A program made the position numbers and the translations under genes. From Auanema rhodensis (Eukaryota > Nematoda > Chromadorea > Rhabditida > Rhabditidae), in NCBI GenBank assembly GCA_964057225.1, contig OZ059894.1, forward strand, positions 8,566,131 to 8,630,130: a DNA stretch of 64,000 bases. The letters run 5' to 3'. The notes beneath the pieces are model-generated. The model worked only from the letters and a program-made list of their open reading frames with translations, did no database searches and was not told the DNA's origin. Of this stretch, positions 51,497 through 61,201 are shown in pieces (position 1 is the stretch's first letter; each line of letters opens with the position of its first letter).

Positions 51497-51568
51497 GGCC
51501 GAATGGTCTAGGGGTATGATTCTCGCTTCGGGTGCGAGAGGTCCCGGGTTCAATTCCCGGTTCGGCCC
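51497..51568 (+). tRNA. tRNA-Pro(CGG) copy 78
   Basis: Consensus. Confidence 0.95.
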
Positions 51569-51740
51569 AATTTTTGATTTGATAACTGAAATCGAAGTAT
51601 TAATGATTCTGATTCATAATCTAATCATCACGCTTTGTCCTTTTTTGTAAAAAAATGACTAAACAAGTTAAAGAATATATTATAAATTAACAATTTCACA
51701 AAATCTCTCTTATTTTTTGAAAATTACTTCTAAACTTTAT

Positions 51741-51812
51741 GGCCGAATGGTCTAGGGGTATGATTCTCGCTTCGGGTGCGAGAGGTCCCGGGTTCAATTC
51801 CCGGTTCGGCCC
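51741..51812 (+). tRNA. tRNA-Pro(CGG) copy 79
   Basis: Consensus. Confidence 0.95.
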
Positions 51813-51984
51813 AATTTTTGATTTGATAACTGAAATCGAAGTATTAATGATTCTGATTCATAATCTAATCATCACGCTTTGTCCTTTTTTGTAAAAAAAT
51901 GACTAAAGAAGTTGAAGAATATATTATATTCCCACAATTTCACAAAATCTCTCTTATTTTTTGAAAATTACTTCTAAACTTTAT

Positions 51985-52056
51985 GGCCGAATGGTCTAGG
52001 GGTATGATTCTCGCTTCGGGTGCGAGAGGTCCCGGGTTCAATTCCCGGTTCGGCCC
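51985..52056 (+). tRNA. tRNA-Pro(CGG) copy 80
   Basis: Consensus. Confidence 0.95.
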
Positions 52057-52229
52057 AATTTTTTGATTTGATAACTGAAATCGAAGTATTAATGATTCTG
52101 ATTCATAATCTAATCATCACGCTTTGTCCTTTTTTGTAAAAAAATGACTAAACAAGTTAAAGAATATATTATAAATTAACAATTTCACAAAATCTCTCTT
52201 ATTTTTTGAAAATTACTTCTAAACTTTAT

Positions 52230-52301
52230 GGCCGAATGGTCTAGGGGTATGATTCTCGCTTCGGGTGCGAGAGGTCCCGGGTTCAATTCCCGGTTCGGCC
52301 C
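52230..52301 (+). tRNA. tRNA-Pro(CGG) copy 81
   Basis: Consensus. Confidence 0.95.
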
Positions 52302-52473
52302 AATTTTTGATTTGATAACTGAAATCGAAGTATTAATGATTCTGATTCATAATCTAATCATCACGCTTTGTCCTTTTTTGTAAAAAAATGACTAAAGAAG
52401 TTGAAGAATATATTATATTCCCACAATTTCACAAAATCTCTCTTATTTTTTGAAAATTACTTCTAAACTTTAT

Positions 52474-52545
52474 GGCCGAATGGTCTAGGGGTATGATTCT
52501 CGCTTCGGGTGCGAGAGGTCCCGGGTTCAATTCCCGGTTCGGCCC
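52474..52545 (+). tRNA. tRNA-Pro(CGG) copy 82
   Basis: Consensus. Confidence 0.95.
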
Positions 52546-52717
52546 AATTTTTGATTTGATAACTGAAATCGAAGTATTAATGATTCTGATTCATTATCTA
52601 ATCTTCACGCTTTGTCCTTTCTTGTAAAAAAATGACTAAACAAGTTAAAGAATATATTATAAATTAACAATTTCACAAAATCTCTCTTATTTTTTGAAAA
52701 TTACTTCTAAACTTTAT

Positions 52718-52789
52718 GGCCGAATGGTCTAGGGGTATGATTCTCGCTTCGGGTGCGAGAGGTCCCGGGTTCAATTCCCGGTTCGGCCC
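52718..52789 (+). tRNA. tRNA-Pro(CGG) copy 83
   Basis: Consensus. Confidence 0.95.
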
Positions 52790-52962
52790 AATTTTTTGAT
52801 TTGTTATCTCAAATCGAAGTATTAATGATTCTCATTCATAATGTAATCATCAAGCTTTGTCCTTTTTTGTAAAAAAATGACTAAACAAGTTAAAGAATAT
52901 ATTATATTCCCACAATTTCACAAAAACTCTCCTATTTTTTGAAAATTACTTCTAAACTTTAT

Positions 52963-53034
52963 GGCCGAATGGTCTAGGGGTATGATTCTCGCTTCGGGTG
53001 CGAGAGGTCCCGGGTTCAATTCCCGGTTCGGCCC
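52963..53034 (+). tRNA. tRNA-Pro(CGG) copy 84
   Basis: Consensus. Confidence 0.95.
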
Positions 53035-53205
53035 AATTTTTGATTTGATAACTGAAATCGAAGTATTAATGATTCTGATTCATTATCTAATCATCACGCT
53101 TTGTCCTTTCTTGTAAAAAAATGACTAAACAAGTTAAAGAATATATTATAAATTAACAATTTCACAAAATCTCTCTTATTTATGAAAATTACTTCTAAAC
53201 TTTAT

Positions 53206-53277
53206 GGCCGAATGGTCTAGGGGTATGATTCTCGCTTCGGGTGCGAGAGGTCCCGGGTTCAATTCTCGGTTCGGCCC
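53206..53277 (+). tRNA. tRNA-Pro(CGG) copy 85, type W
   Basis: C61>T. Confidence 0.92.
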
Positions 53278-53448
53278 AATTTTTGATTTGATAACTGAAA
53301 TCGAAGTGTTATTGATTCTCATTCATAATGTAATCATCAAGCTTTGTCCTTTCTGTAAAAAAATGACTAAACAAGTTAAAGAATATATTATAAATTAACA
53401 ATTTCACAAAATCTCTCATTTTTTTTGAAAATTACTTCTAAACTTTAT

Positions 53449-53520
53449 GGCCGAATGGTCTAAGGGTATGATTCTCGCTTCGGGTGCGAGAGGTCCCGGG
53501 TTCAATTCTCGGTTCGGCCC
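53449..53520 (+). tRNA. tRNA-Pro(CGG) copy 86, type W plus D-loop change
   Basis: C61>T and G15>A in the A box. Confidence 0.88.
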
Positions 53521-53691
53521 AATTTTTGATTTGATAACTGAAATCGAAGTATTAATGATTCTGATTCATAATCTAATCATCACGCTTTGTCCTTTTTTGT
53601 AAAAAAATGACTAAACAAGTTAAAGAATATATTATAAATTAACAATTTCACAAAATCTCTCTTATTTTTGAAAATTACTTCTAAACTTTAT

Positions 53692-53763
53692 GGCCGAATG
53701 GTCTAGGGGTATGATTCTCGCTTCGGGTGCGAGAGGTCCCGGGTTCAATTCTCGGTTCGGCCC
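53692..53763 (+). tRNA. tRNA-Pro(CGG) copy 87, type W
   Basis: C61>T. Confidence 0.92.
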
Positions 53764-53933
53764 AATTTTTGATTTGATAACTGAAATCGAAGTGTTATTG
53801 ATTCTCATTCATAATGTAATCATCAAGCTTTGTCCTTTCTGTAAAAAAATGACTAAACAAGTTAAAGAATATATTATAAATTAACAATTTCACAAAATCT
53901 CTCTTATTTTTGAAAATTACTTCTAAACTTTAT

Positions 53934-54005
53934 GGCCGAATGGTCTAGGGGTATGATTCTCGCTTCGGGTGTGAGAGGTCCCGGGTTCAATTCCCGGTTC
54001 AGCCC
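53934..54005 (+). tRNA. tRNA-Pro(CGG) copy 88, type V
   Basis: C39>T with G68>A. Confidence 0.8.
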
Positions 54006-54177
54006 AATTTTTTGATTTGATAACTCAAATCGAAGTATTAATGATTCTGATTCATAATCTAATCATCACGCTTTGTCCTTTTTTGTAAAAAAATGACTAA
54101 AGAAGTTGAAGAATATATTATATTCCCACAATTTCACAAAATCTCTCTTATTTTTGAAAATTACTTCTAAACTTTAT

Positions 54178-54249
54178 GGCCGAATGGTCTAGGGGTATGA
54201 TTCTCGCTTCGGGTGCGAGAGGTCCCGGGTTCAATTCCCGGTTCGGCCC
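54178..54249 (+). tRNA. tRNA-Pro(CGG) copy 89
   Basis: Consensus. Confidence 0.95.
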
Positions 54250-54421
54250 AATTTTTGATTTGATAACTGAAATCGAAGTATTAATGATTCTGATTCATAA
54301 TCTAATCTTCACGCTTTGTCCTTTCTTGTAAAAAAATGACTAAACAAGTTAAAGAATATATTATAAATTAACAATTTCACAAAATCTCTCATTTTTTTTG
54401 AAAATTACTTCTAAACTTTAT

Positions 54422-54493
54422 GGCCGAATGGTCTAAGGGTATGATTCTCGCTTCGGGTGCGAGAGGTCCCGGGTTCAATTCTCGGTTCGGCCC
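54422..54493 (+). tRNA. tRNA-Pro(CGG) copy 90, type W plus D-loop change
   Basis: C61>T and G15>A, same combination as copy 86. Confidence 0.88.
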
Positions 54494-54665
54494 AATTTTT
54501 GATTTGATAACTGAAATCGAAGTATTAATGATTCTGATTCATAATCTAATCATCACGCTTTGTCCTTTTTTGTAAAAAAATGACTAAACAAGTTAAAGAA
54601 TATATTATAAATTAACAATTTCACAAAATCTCTCTTATTTTTTGAAAATTACTTCTAAACTTTAT

Positions 54666-54737
54666 GGCCGAATGGTCTAGGGGTATGATTCTCGCTTCGG
54701 GTGCGAGAGGTCCCGGGTTCAATTCTCGGTTCGGCCC
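54666..54737 (+). tRNA. tRNA-Pro(CGG) copy 91, type W
   Basis: C61>T. Last full unit before the Gypsy elements. Confidence 0.92.
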
Positions 54738-54870
54738 AATTTTTGATTTGATAACTGAAATCGAAGTGTTATTGATTCTGATTCATAATCTAATCATCAC
54801 GCTTTGTCCTTTTTTGTAAAAAAATGACTAAAGAAGTTGAAGAATATATTATAAATTCGGGTTCAATTCC

Positions 54871-55074
54871 TTTTATTTTTATTTCAAGTCATGAGAAAGC
54901 CCACCTATTTGCTTTCTCAGGGGTTTATATAGCAAAATATCAATTATAAATATAATTGATATTTTTTATTGATTTATACAAAAAGTAGTTCAGGTCTAGT
55001 TTCTTATTGAATTCTATTAAACCAAAGTCGGTTGACGTTGTCAACCGCCTTCTTTATAAGACACGTATGGAACA
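54871..55074 (-). repeat. 3' LTR of minus-strand Gypsy element
   Basis: Starts TGTTCCATACGTGTC on the minus strand like the LTR at 60729, then diverges. It carries the hairpin CGGTTGAC-AAC-GTCAACCG (55029-55047), a 15-bp palindrome AAAATATCAATTATA with 2-nt spacer (54934-54965), TATA-like GCTATATAAA, and the inverted repeat GAGAAAGC/GCTTTCTC just downstream. The outer end may be truncated. Confidence 0.7.
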
Positions 55075-55165
55075 TGCCTTATATTGAAAAAGTAGCTGAC
55101 CTCAGCTATAAGAAATTAGACTTTTTAAGAAAAAAGAAACGAAAGAGAGAAAAAAAATATATAGA

Positions 55166-55414
55166 TTAAATGGTTGTTGTTGTTCCAATCACTGTTGAAG
55201 GTCGTTTCTTTCGTACAACCGGTGTTTTTGGTGAGTTGAAATGAGCATCAGGTATCTGAGAGCGTGTGAGCCTGTTTTTAGACTCTAAGGTGGGTATCAC
55301 GCTGTTGTACCTTATTGGTACGTGAAATGGTTTTGGAGTGGTTATAGGATTTTTGTCTTCTATTCCAAGTGCCAACTTGAGGGCTGAGCTCCATCTCTTA
55401 ACGTCTTTCTTCAT
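55166..55414 (-). pseudogene. Gypsy pol C-terminal tail domain
   Basis: 82 codons, in a different frame from the integrase part upstream, so cut off from it by an indel. Residues such as WSSALKLALG, HVPIRY, SQIPD and PSTVIGTT are shared in order and spacing with the + element at 59311-59589. The family is unknown to me; it lies where Gypsy elements end their Pol or begin a third ORF. Confidence 0.6.
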
Positions 55415-56162
55415 AGAGCGCTTGTCTTGTTTCTTCTCCGATTTTATCGACCAGTTGTTGATATAAGTTGTTTTCGTCCTTGTCTGTAGCTGACTTGTCT
55501 GCCGTATTCGGTCCGGTTTCTGCTTGATAATTGTCCTGTTGTGTTTCCCGCGTAATTTCCTGTGGCGCTATTGTTTCTTGTGGTGTTATTGAAGGTCGGC
55601 TTTGTTCGTAGAATTCGTCCTCGTTGTCGCTTTCTGAATCAGAGATTGATGTTGTGGTGGGCGTGCTATGTTTAGCGCGCGTATTTTCCGTATCCTGCTG
55701 TGAGCCGTCGCTATAAATGGCGGGTGCGGCGTCGTTTCTGTTGTGCTCGCTTTCTTCGACGTTGTTATCGTCGGGTGAAATGTATCTTATATTATTCTTG
55801 TGAGCTATAATCGTATTCTCTTTGCTATCTGCTAATATTACGTTATTTCCTTTTATTTCCTTGATTATATATGGTCCATCGCTTGTTCTTTGTAATTTAT
55901 TTGCTGGCTTTGCTCGCTTGACGAGTGCTCTATTTTTCACGAAGATCTCTCTTTCCTGCGTCCTGTGATTTTCGTCGTATTTCTTCTTCATTCTTTCATT
56001 GTTCAACTCTATCCTTTCATGAATCTTCTCGTGTAAGTCCGGGGCGTTCTTGATTGTGGCTCCTGGGGTTTCTAAGTCCTTATCAATTGGTAACCGAGCT
56101 GTTTGTCCAAACAGACAATCGTAGGGTGGTGTGCGAGTAGTAGCGTTTGGTAGTCGATTCAT
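55398..56162 (-). pseudogene. Gypsy integrase C-terminal part
   Basis: 254 codons beginning at an ATG that is an internal Met of integrase (FTMNR). Contains the end of the integrase core (TPPYDCLFGQTARLPID), a coiled linker and a GPY/F-type module (RALVKR..RTSDGPYIIKEIKGNNVIL), then a long disordered acidic tail. A one-base frameshift near 56200 separates it from the catalytic part. Confidence 0.8.
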
Positions 56163-57595
56163 CGTAAAAACAATTTTTGGTAGAATGATATCCCAATTGT
56201 CTTAACGTCATTAACGTAGGAAGTTAATGCTTCTTCCAGCGTTCTATGTAGCCTTTTCACTTGACCATTTGCGTTTTTGTAGTATGGCATAGTGGTGTGA
56301 TGTTCCGATCCAAGATCATCACACATGTTTTTGAATTCCTTTGAAACGAAATTTGCTCCATTGTCTGTGATGATTTTCTTGGGGGGTCCGAAAACATAAA
56401 ACAAGTGTGTCTCAATAGCCGCTATTATTTCTTCTGATGTTTGACGAATGAGCGGTATCGCTATGATCCATTTTGAAAAAGCGTCTTGTATTGATAAAAT
56501 GTATCTTTTATCATTTGCGGTCCGAGGTAGTGGTCCAAGTATATCCATGTGAACCCTTTCCCATGGATGGGTTACTGTTGGAAAATTTCTCATTGGCTCA
56601 ACAGTGGCTTCGTGTGGGTTGTTTTTCCTGTTTGCACAGTCGAGACATCTGTTGACGTATTTTGTGATGTCGTCCTGTATTCCTGTCCAAGAAATGGAAT
56701 CTTGAGTCTTATTGATTCCGAGATGCGCTCCGAGAATTGGGTCCTTATGAAATTTTTCTATAATTGGTGTTGTGATTGCTGGATCGTTTGGTAGACTGGC
56801 TCGCGGAGTTTGTAAAGCTGTTTTGGGCTTTGCATACAGATCGTCGTTCACAATGATATATCGATCCATTAGTTGCCTTCCTGCTGTTTTATTCCGAATC
56901 TTTTCTTTTGTTTCCATGATCCATTCTGTATTGCCTTGAATGGTCCGAAGGTCCGTAATAGTTGAAATAGTCGAGATTTTGTGCGTAGGAGTTTCTTTTG
57001 GTTTCTTCTTTCTTTCCTTAGCTTCGTTGACTTCGTCTTCAAAATATCGTGAAAGTGCAGCACAGACGCTGTTAAGACGTCCTGGGCGATACACTATCTC
57101 GATGTCGTATTCTTTTAATACGATTTGAAATTTTGCTAGCCTGCCAATAAGATCTTTTCTTGTCATGAGGCTAGTAAGAGGCCTGTGATCGGTGATGATT
57201 CTTATTGGTGTGCCTAGTATGTAAGTCAGAAATTGATGTACTGCGAAAGTGAGTGCTAGGGCTTCGATTTCAATTGGCGGGTAATTCCGTTCGGCTTTGT
57301 TCAGTTTTCGGCTGGCAAATGCAATTGAGTGAAGTGGTTCATTGTCGTCCTTAGCCTGTAATAGTACTGCGCCAACTGCAATTATACTTCCGTCGCTTTC
57401 AATGACGTAAGGTCGTTTTGCTATAGGTGCTTGTAGTACAGGAGCTTGACAGAGTATCTGTTTTAGTTGTTGAAATGCTTGTTCTTCTGCATCTCCCCAT
57501 TTGAAAGCTGTATCCTTTTTCGTAAGATCATAAAGCGGTGACGCAATGCCTGCGGCATTTCTAATAAATCTGCGAAAGTAGTTCACAACTCCCAT
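56159..57595 (-). pseudogene. Gypsy RT thumb - RNase H - integrase
   Basis: 478 codons. RT end (MGVVNYFRRFI); RNase H with ESDGS, IEIEAL and TDHRPL, but with CAALSR where ADALSR is usual; integrase zinc finger (HKDP..HLG..CLDC); integrase core with D (RVHMDILGPL) and D (ITDNGANF). The position of the catalytic Glu reads NGQVKR, so Glu is replaced by Lys. Ends out of frame after VNDVKT. Confidence 0.88.
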
Positions 57596-58320
57596 GAATG
57601 CTCGAACTCCTGTTATTGATTTCGGTCTTGGATATTCTTGAATTGCTTTTACTTTCTGAGGGTCTGGTTATATTCCTTCGTGTCCGACAATGAATCCTAG
57701 GAATTTAACTTCTTCCTGTCCGAAAGTACATTTCTTGAGCTTTATTTTTAATCCTAGTTCCGTTGACGCTTCCAATACTTCCTCAATATCTTGTAAATGT
57801 TTTGATGTTGATTCTGATATGAGAAGGAGGTCGTCGAGGTAGACAAAAAGTTTGCATCATACGTGTTGTTGTAAGTATCGTACTGCATTTTGAAATGTGT
57901 GTGGAGCTCCGCAGAGTCCCATCGGCATTCTGCAGTACTGATAAGTTCCGCTTGTAGTAGTGAACGCGGTGAGAGGTCTATCTTCTGATCTAAGAGGGAT
58001 TTGAAAGAATCCTGATACTAGATCAAAATTGCTGAAGATACGTGCTCTGGCTGCTAGGTCCAAAATATCTTGAATGTTAGATATCACGTATATTTGTTTT
58101 TGTGTTATTGCGTTGAGTGCTCGAAAATCGGTTACGAATCTATACGTTTTATCCTTTTTCTTTACCAGTATTACTGAACTGGTAGTCATAGAAAAAGATG
58201 GCTCGATTATTCCTTGCTCTAGCATTTCTTCCACTTGCTTTTCCACTTCTTCTTGTTGCGCTAATGGTATCCTATACGTGATTTTGAACGATGGAACTTT
58301 TCCTTGGATAATCGGGATGT
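57596..58320 (-). pseudogene. Gypsy reverse transcriptase core, with stops
   Basis: RT fingers and palm: KTYRFVTDFRALN, FSNFDLVSGFFQIPL, MPMGLCGAPHTFQ, then VYLDDLL. An in-frame TGA (about 57854-57856) precedes YLDD and an in-frame TAA (about 57668) follows GHEGI, so the frame is interrupted twice. Confidence 0.88.
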
Positions 58321-58506
58321 TATGTTCCACTTGACCATTTGCGTTTTTGTAGTATGGCATAGTGGTGTGATGTTCCGATCCAAAATCATCACACATGCTT
58401 TTGAATTCCTTTGAAACAAAATTTGCTCCATTGTCTGTGATGATTTTCTTGGGGGGTCCGAAAACATAAAACAAGTGTGTCTTAATAGCCGCTATTATTT
58501 CTTCTG
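58321..58506 (-). pseudogene. Duplicated integrase fragment fused in front of RT
   Basis: About 62 codons nearly identical to part of the integrase core at 56248-56440 (from TEEIIAAI through ITDNGANF to NGQVE). Here the catalytic Glu is still present, right at the junction with the RT region (HNIPII). The junction is in frame. Confidence 0.85.
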
Positions 58507-58852
58507 TGCATACTTTCTGTGATTTTTCATAGGCCAGAGAAGTCTGGGAAAGTGAATGTAAGAGGCCTGAGCACCTAATCTTGTCGAAAGACTGAAAGGG
58601 AATACTGCTTAGATCACCGTCGTATATTTCACGCCTATTCGAGAGATGGGAACTTGATCCTAGAAAGGGCGCACCGGTCACAGGCCCGTGTATGTACCCG
58701 ATTGAGCAATTCTCCGTTAGAAGATTCGCTGCAGGCTGGCCCCCTAGCAAGCGTCACGCATACAACCCCATATTGCCTCTCACGTTGTATATATATTTTT
58801 AAAAGATTCGCATCGTTGGTATAATAATTTCCTTTCCAGGAAAACCAACAAG

Positions 58853-59290
58853 ATGACGGACTCGAAGAGTAAAAATCCTCCGCGGGATAAAGCAAATCCA
58901 CAGAACGCAGCCCCCAGTAATGATACGCACGTCGAGCCAGTACTCGAGCGGAATCAAAGAAAAAGAGGACCTACAAATGTTTATGAGAAGGACACGAAGC
59001 GTCGACCTACTGCTGCAAAGAAACCACCCGCTATACTGGGTACCCCCGCGAAGAAAATAGGCACAACAGCTATCAAAACTTCTCGCCACGCTATTACTCT
59101 TAGTAAAATTAAAGCGTCTATTAACAAACAAACTCCCAAACGCACTTCTAACGTTATCAAAAGCTCTAGTAATGTTAGCACAAATACTTCCCCTCGTAAA
59201 TATTATCCTCAAATATCATTTTTATACCCAAATACTGCTATTCTTTCTTCTCCTCTTCCTCGAAATTTTCCAAACTATCAGAGGAAATAG
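58853..59290 (+). CDS. Gag N-terminus, basic and disordered (Gypsy derivative)
   Basis: 145 codons from ATG, 13 bases after the acceptor ttcctttccag. Lys/Arg/Ser/Thr/Pro-rich with no folded domain visible, like a Gag N-terminal region. It stops (TAG) just after the point where the DNA becomes pol tail in another frame, so the last 10-15 residues are read out of frame. The identification rests on position and composition. Confidence 0.45.
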   Translation: MTDSKSKNPPRDKANPQNAAPSNDTHVEPVLERNQRKRGPTNVYEKDTKRRPTAAKKPPAILGTPAKKIGTTAIKTSRHAITLSKIKASINKQTPKRTSNVIKSSSNVSTNTSPRKYYPQISFLYPNTAILSSPLPRNFPNYQRK

Positions 59291-59589
59291 AAGAAAACGC
59301 AAGGAACGAATTGTATGAGAAACGGAAGAAGGAGCCACCCACAATTAAGAAATGGAGTTCAGCACCTAAGTTGGCATTGGGATTAGAAGATAATTCCCCT
59401 ACAACGCCAGCAAAACCTTATCATGTGCCGATAAGGTATCACAGCACCATACCAGTAACAGAACCGAAGAAGAGAGTTTCGAAGAGTCAGATCCCGGACC
59501 CAAACTTTGTGGCACCAACAGTACCAGTCATCCGTAAGGAAAAACCGTCAACAGTTATTGGAACTACAAGTAAGAAGCTAGAACAATAG
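59250..59589 (+). pseudogene. Gypsy pol C-terminal tail domain (plus-strand copy)
   Basis: The recognisable part starts near 59260 (SEEIEENARNELYEKR, matching GEETRQALYEERR of the minus element) and continues through WSSAPKLALG, HVPIRY, SQIPD and PSTVIGTT to a stop at 59589. It has no ATG of its own. About 60% identity to 55166-55414, by eye and without gaps. Confidence 0.6.
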
Positions 59590-59955
59590 TAAAAATCCAT
59601 AATTTCTATATAAAAATCACAAAAAGTATAATACCATTTTCATAATTTTCATAATTTTCATCTAAACTTGAACCTATATATTTTTTTTTCTCATTTAAGT
59701 ATTACATAAATTTCTACACAAATTATTGTACATTTTCATTTTCACTCTCACGAAAATATTGTATTAATCACCAAAATTACAAAATAAAATTATACATCAT
59801 ACTTGGAATCTTTCAAAAATCACTGCAAAGTTTTTAATTAAAAATCTTCATCACTTTCTCACCTAACTGGTCAAAAAGGAGGCGACAAAAAGGAAGGAAC
59901 GAACCGACCTAGTTTTAAAAGGATAAAAGGACAGAACACAGTAACAAAGATAACA
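59590..59955 (+). other. Intervening AT-rich region
   Basis: 366 bp without an ORF. T-rich tracts and sites such as tcatttaag could be 3' splice sites for the ORF that follows; nothing else is recognisable. Confidence 0.3.
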
Positions 59956-60645
59956 ATGTCCACCCAACTTCCTGAAGCCGTCGAAATCCCCCTCATGATG
60001 GCCAAAAAGAGATGGCTTTCAATTCAACTATTAGTAAGAGAATTGAAACAGCTAGGAGCCAATACCATCGCCAACCGCCCCAGAAAAGAAAAGATCCTGA
60101 AGGAGTTAGTTCAAGGAGTAACAAGAGCGAATGCCAGCACTGAAACGCTCAAAATCCCATGTTATCAATACGACAAGGATCGACTGTCGGAGGTCGACCA
60201 CTGCATAGGACCATGGGCCAACATAGCAGCAGTCATCCGAGATGAAATTGCTGAACTAAGGGACCAACTAGGTTATTCACCTAGTTGCGTTTCACCAGTA
60301 CAGCAGACGCCAAACTGGGGACCCCGAGACCCATTCGGCCTACCAAGAATGGAGCCTGCAACATTGCAGCGAACAGAGGCAAGAAAAAGCACTATAAATG
60401 CTCTACAAATATTTCTGGCATCACCAGCAACCACTCAAGAAGAAATGGAAAGAAAAGCGGATTTATGCAACAAGACTATGGATCTTCACCATTACCAGAA
60501 ATACACCAGTATTATAAAGAAGACTAAAAGAACTTTTGAAAGATTCCCAGTATCATATATGATATATTATTTTGTAATTACATTGTTTTCTTTTATTTTT
60601 TCTCATAACATTATTCTGTATTATCAGTATTCTTTTATTTTTTGA
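59956..60645 (+). CDS. Orphan ORF of the Gypsy derivative (ORF3 position)
   Basis: 229 codons from ATG; I do not recognise it. Residues 1-60 are basic and helical (KKRWLSIQLLVRELKQLG), the middle is Pro-rich (GPRDPFGLPRMEP), about 145-190 is helical and charged, and the last 30 residues are strongly hydrophobic and aromatic, which could be a membrane anchor or read-through into AT-rich DNA. No signal peptide and few Cys, so it does not look like Env. It lies between pol tail and 3' LTR, the place of accessory or env genes. Confidence 0.5.
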   Translation: MSTQLPEAVEIPLMMAKKRWLSIQLLVRELKQLGANTIANRPRKEKILKELVQGVTRANASTETLKIPCYQYDKDRLSEVDHCIGPWANIAAVIRDEIAELRDQLGYSPSCVSPVQQTPNWGPRDPFGLPRMEPATLQRTEARKSTINALQIFLASPATTQEEMERKADLCNKTMDLHHYQKYTSIIKKTKRTFERFPVSYMIYYFVITLFSFIFSHNIILYYQYSFIF

Positions 60646-60728
60646 AACATTTCATACAACTTTCACATTTGCATGGAATTTCACTTTCTCAATGTAGCTG
60701 AGGTCAGCTACTTTTTTGGTATTAGGCA

Positions 60729-61140
60729 TGTTCCATACGTGTCCTATAAGTAGAGCGATTGACAACGTCAATCGCTTATAAAACGGAACATTATAAAAAC
60801 AAATAGCTGATGCTACATTTGAGAAACAGGAATTCAATGCAATAATGAACGTACACTTTTTATACTAAGTTTAATTAAAGAAAGCCCAGTTCAGGCGGAA
60901 CCAAGTTCCGCGGACCTGATATAACCACTTTTTATGCTCGTAAGGAAAACTATATAAGGTTTCCTTACGAGTCCATTGGGCTGCGACTAGGAATCATTAT
61001 GTAACTTTTATTATTGTAGTTTGTATACTTTATCATGAATAAACCTTTCTCTCTATACTCTTTATCATTTATATTTGGAAGAAAAGAAAGTAATTCCATG
61101 TGGTTACCCAGCCGGAACCCTGGGGAACCACCATGGAACG
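60729..61140 (+). repeat. 3' LTR of Gypsy derivative
   Basis: 412 bp, nearly identical to the tandem LTRs at 49127-49950, with the same hairpin, TATA box in an inverted repeat, and AATAAA. Followed directly by array sequence. Confidence 0.85.
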
Positions 61141-61201
61141 ACAAAAACTCTCTTATTTCTTGAAAATTACTTCTAAACTTTATAAATTACTTCTAAACTT
61201 T

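Larger units (their letters stand above)
49951..54870 (+). repeat. tRNA-Pro(CGG) tandem array, block 7
   Basis: Twenty full units with mixed variants. It ends with a spacer followed by a stray 13-bp tRNA piece (cgggttcaattcc, 54858-54870) at the edge of a minus-strand Gypsy element. Confidence 0.95.
54871..58506 (-). mobile_element. Gypsy/Ty3 pseudo-element, rearranged
   Basis: Minus-strand element with a 3' LTR at the left (54871-55074) and pol running leftward. Domain order on the minus strand is: integrase fragment (58321-58506), RT, RNase H, integrase, C-terminal tail. The extra integrase piece in front of RT replaces gag and protease. Two in-frame stops in RT and a frameshift in integrase show it is dead. 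No 5' LTR was found; the right end abuts another Gypsy derivative on the + strand. Confidence 0.85.
58507..61140 (+). mobile_element. Gypsy derivative with deleted pol core
   Basis: A + strand unit: leader with a good 3' splice site (ttcctttccag ending at 58839), a Gag-start ORF, pol tail, an orphan ORF, a conserved palindrome, then a 3' LTR (60729-61140). Protease, RT, RNase H and integrase are absent. No 5' LTR is recognised; the left end meets the minus-strand element head to head at about 58506. No target duplication is visible. Confidence 0.7.

Noticed and set aside
20262..53884. Many repeated 64- or 78-codon ORFs starting in ATGGCCGAATGG
   Set aside because: They are the tRNA genes and spacers read as protein. 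They exist only in units whose spacer happens to lack a stop and are not under coding constraint.
54858..54870. 13-bp tRNA T-arm piece next to the Gypsy LTR as a target duplication
   Set aside because: The other flank of the Gypsy cluster does not carry a matching end, so no duplication can be shown.
58507..58750. N-terminal 80 codons of the 297-codon minus-strand frame at 57857-58750
   Set aside because: This part is antisense to the leader of the + Gypsy derivative and resembles no protein. Only the integrase and RT portions are real.
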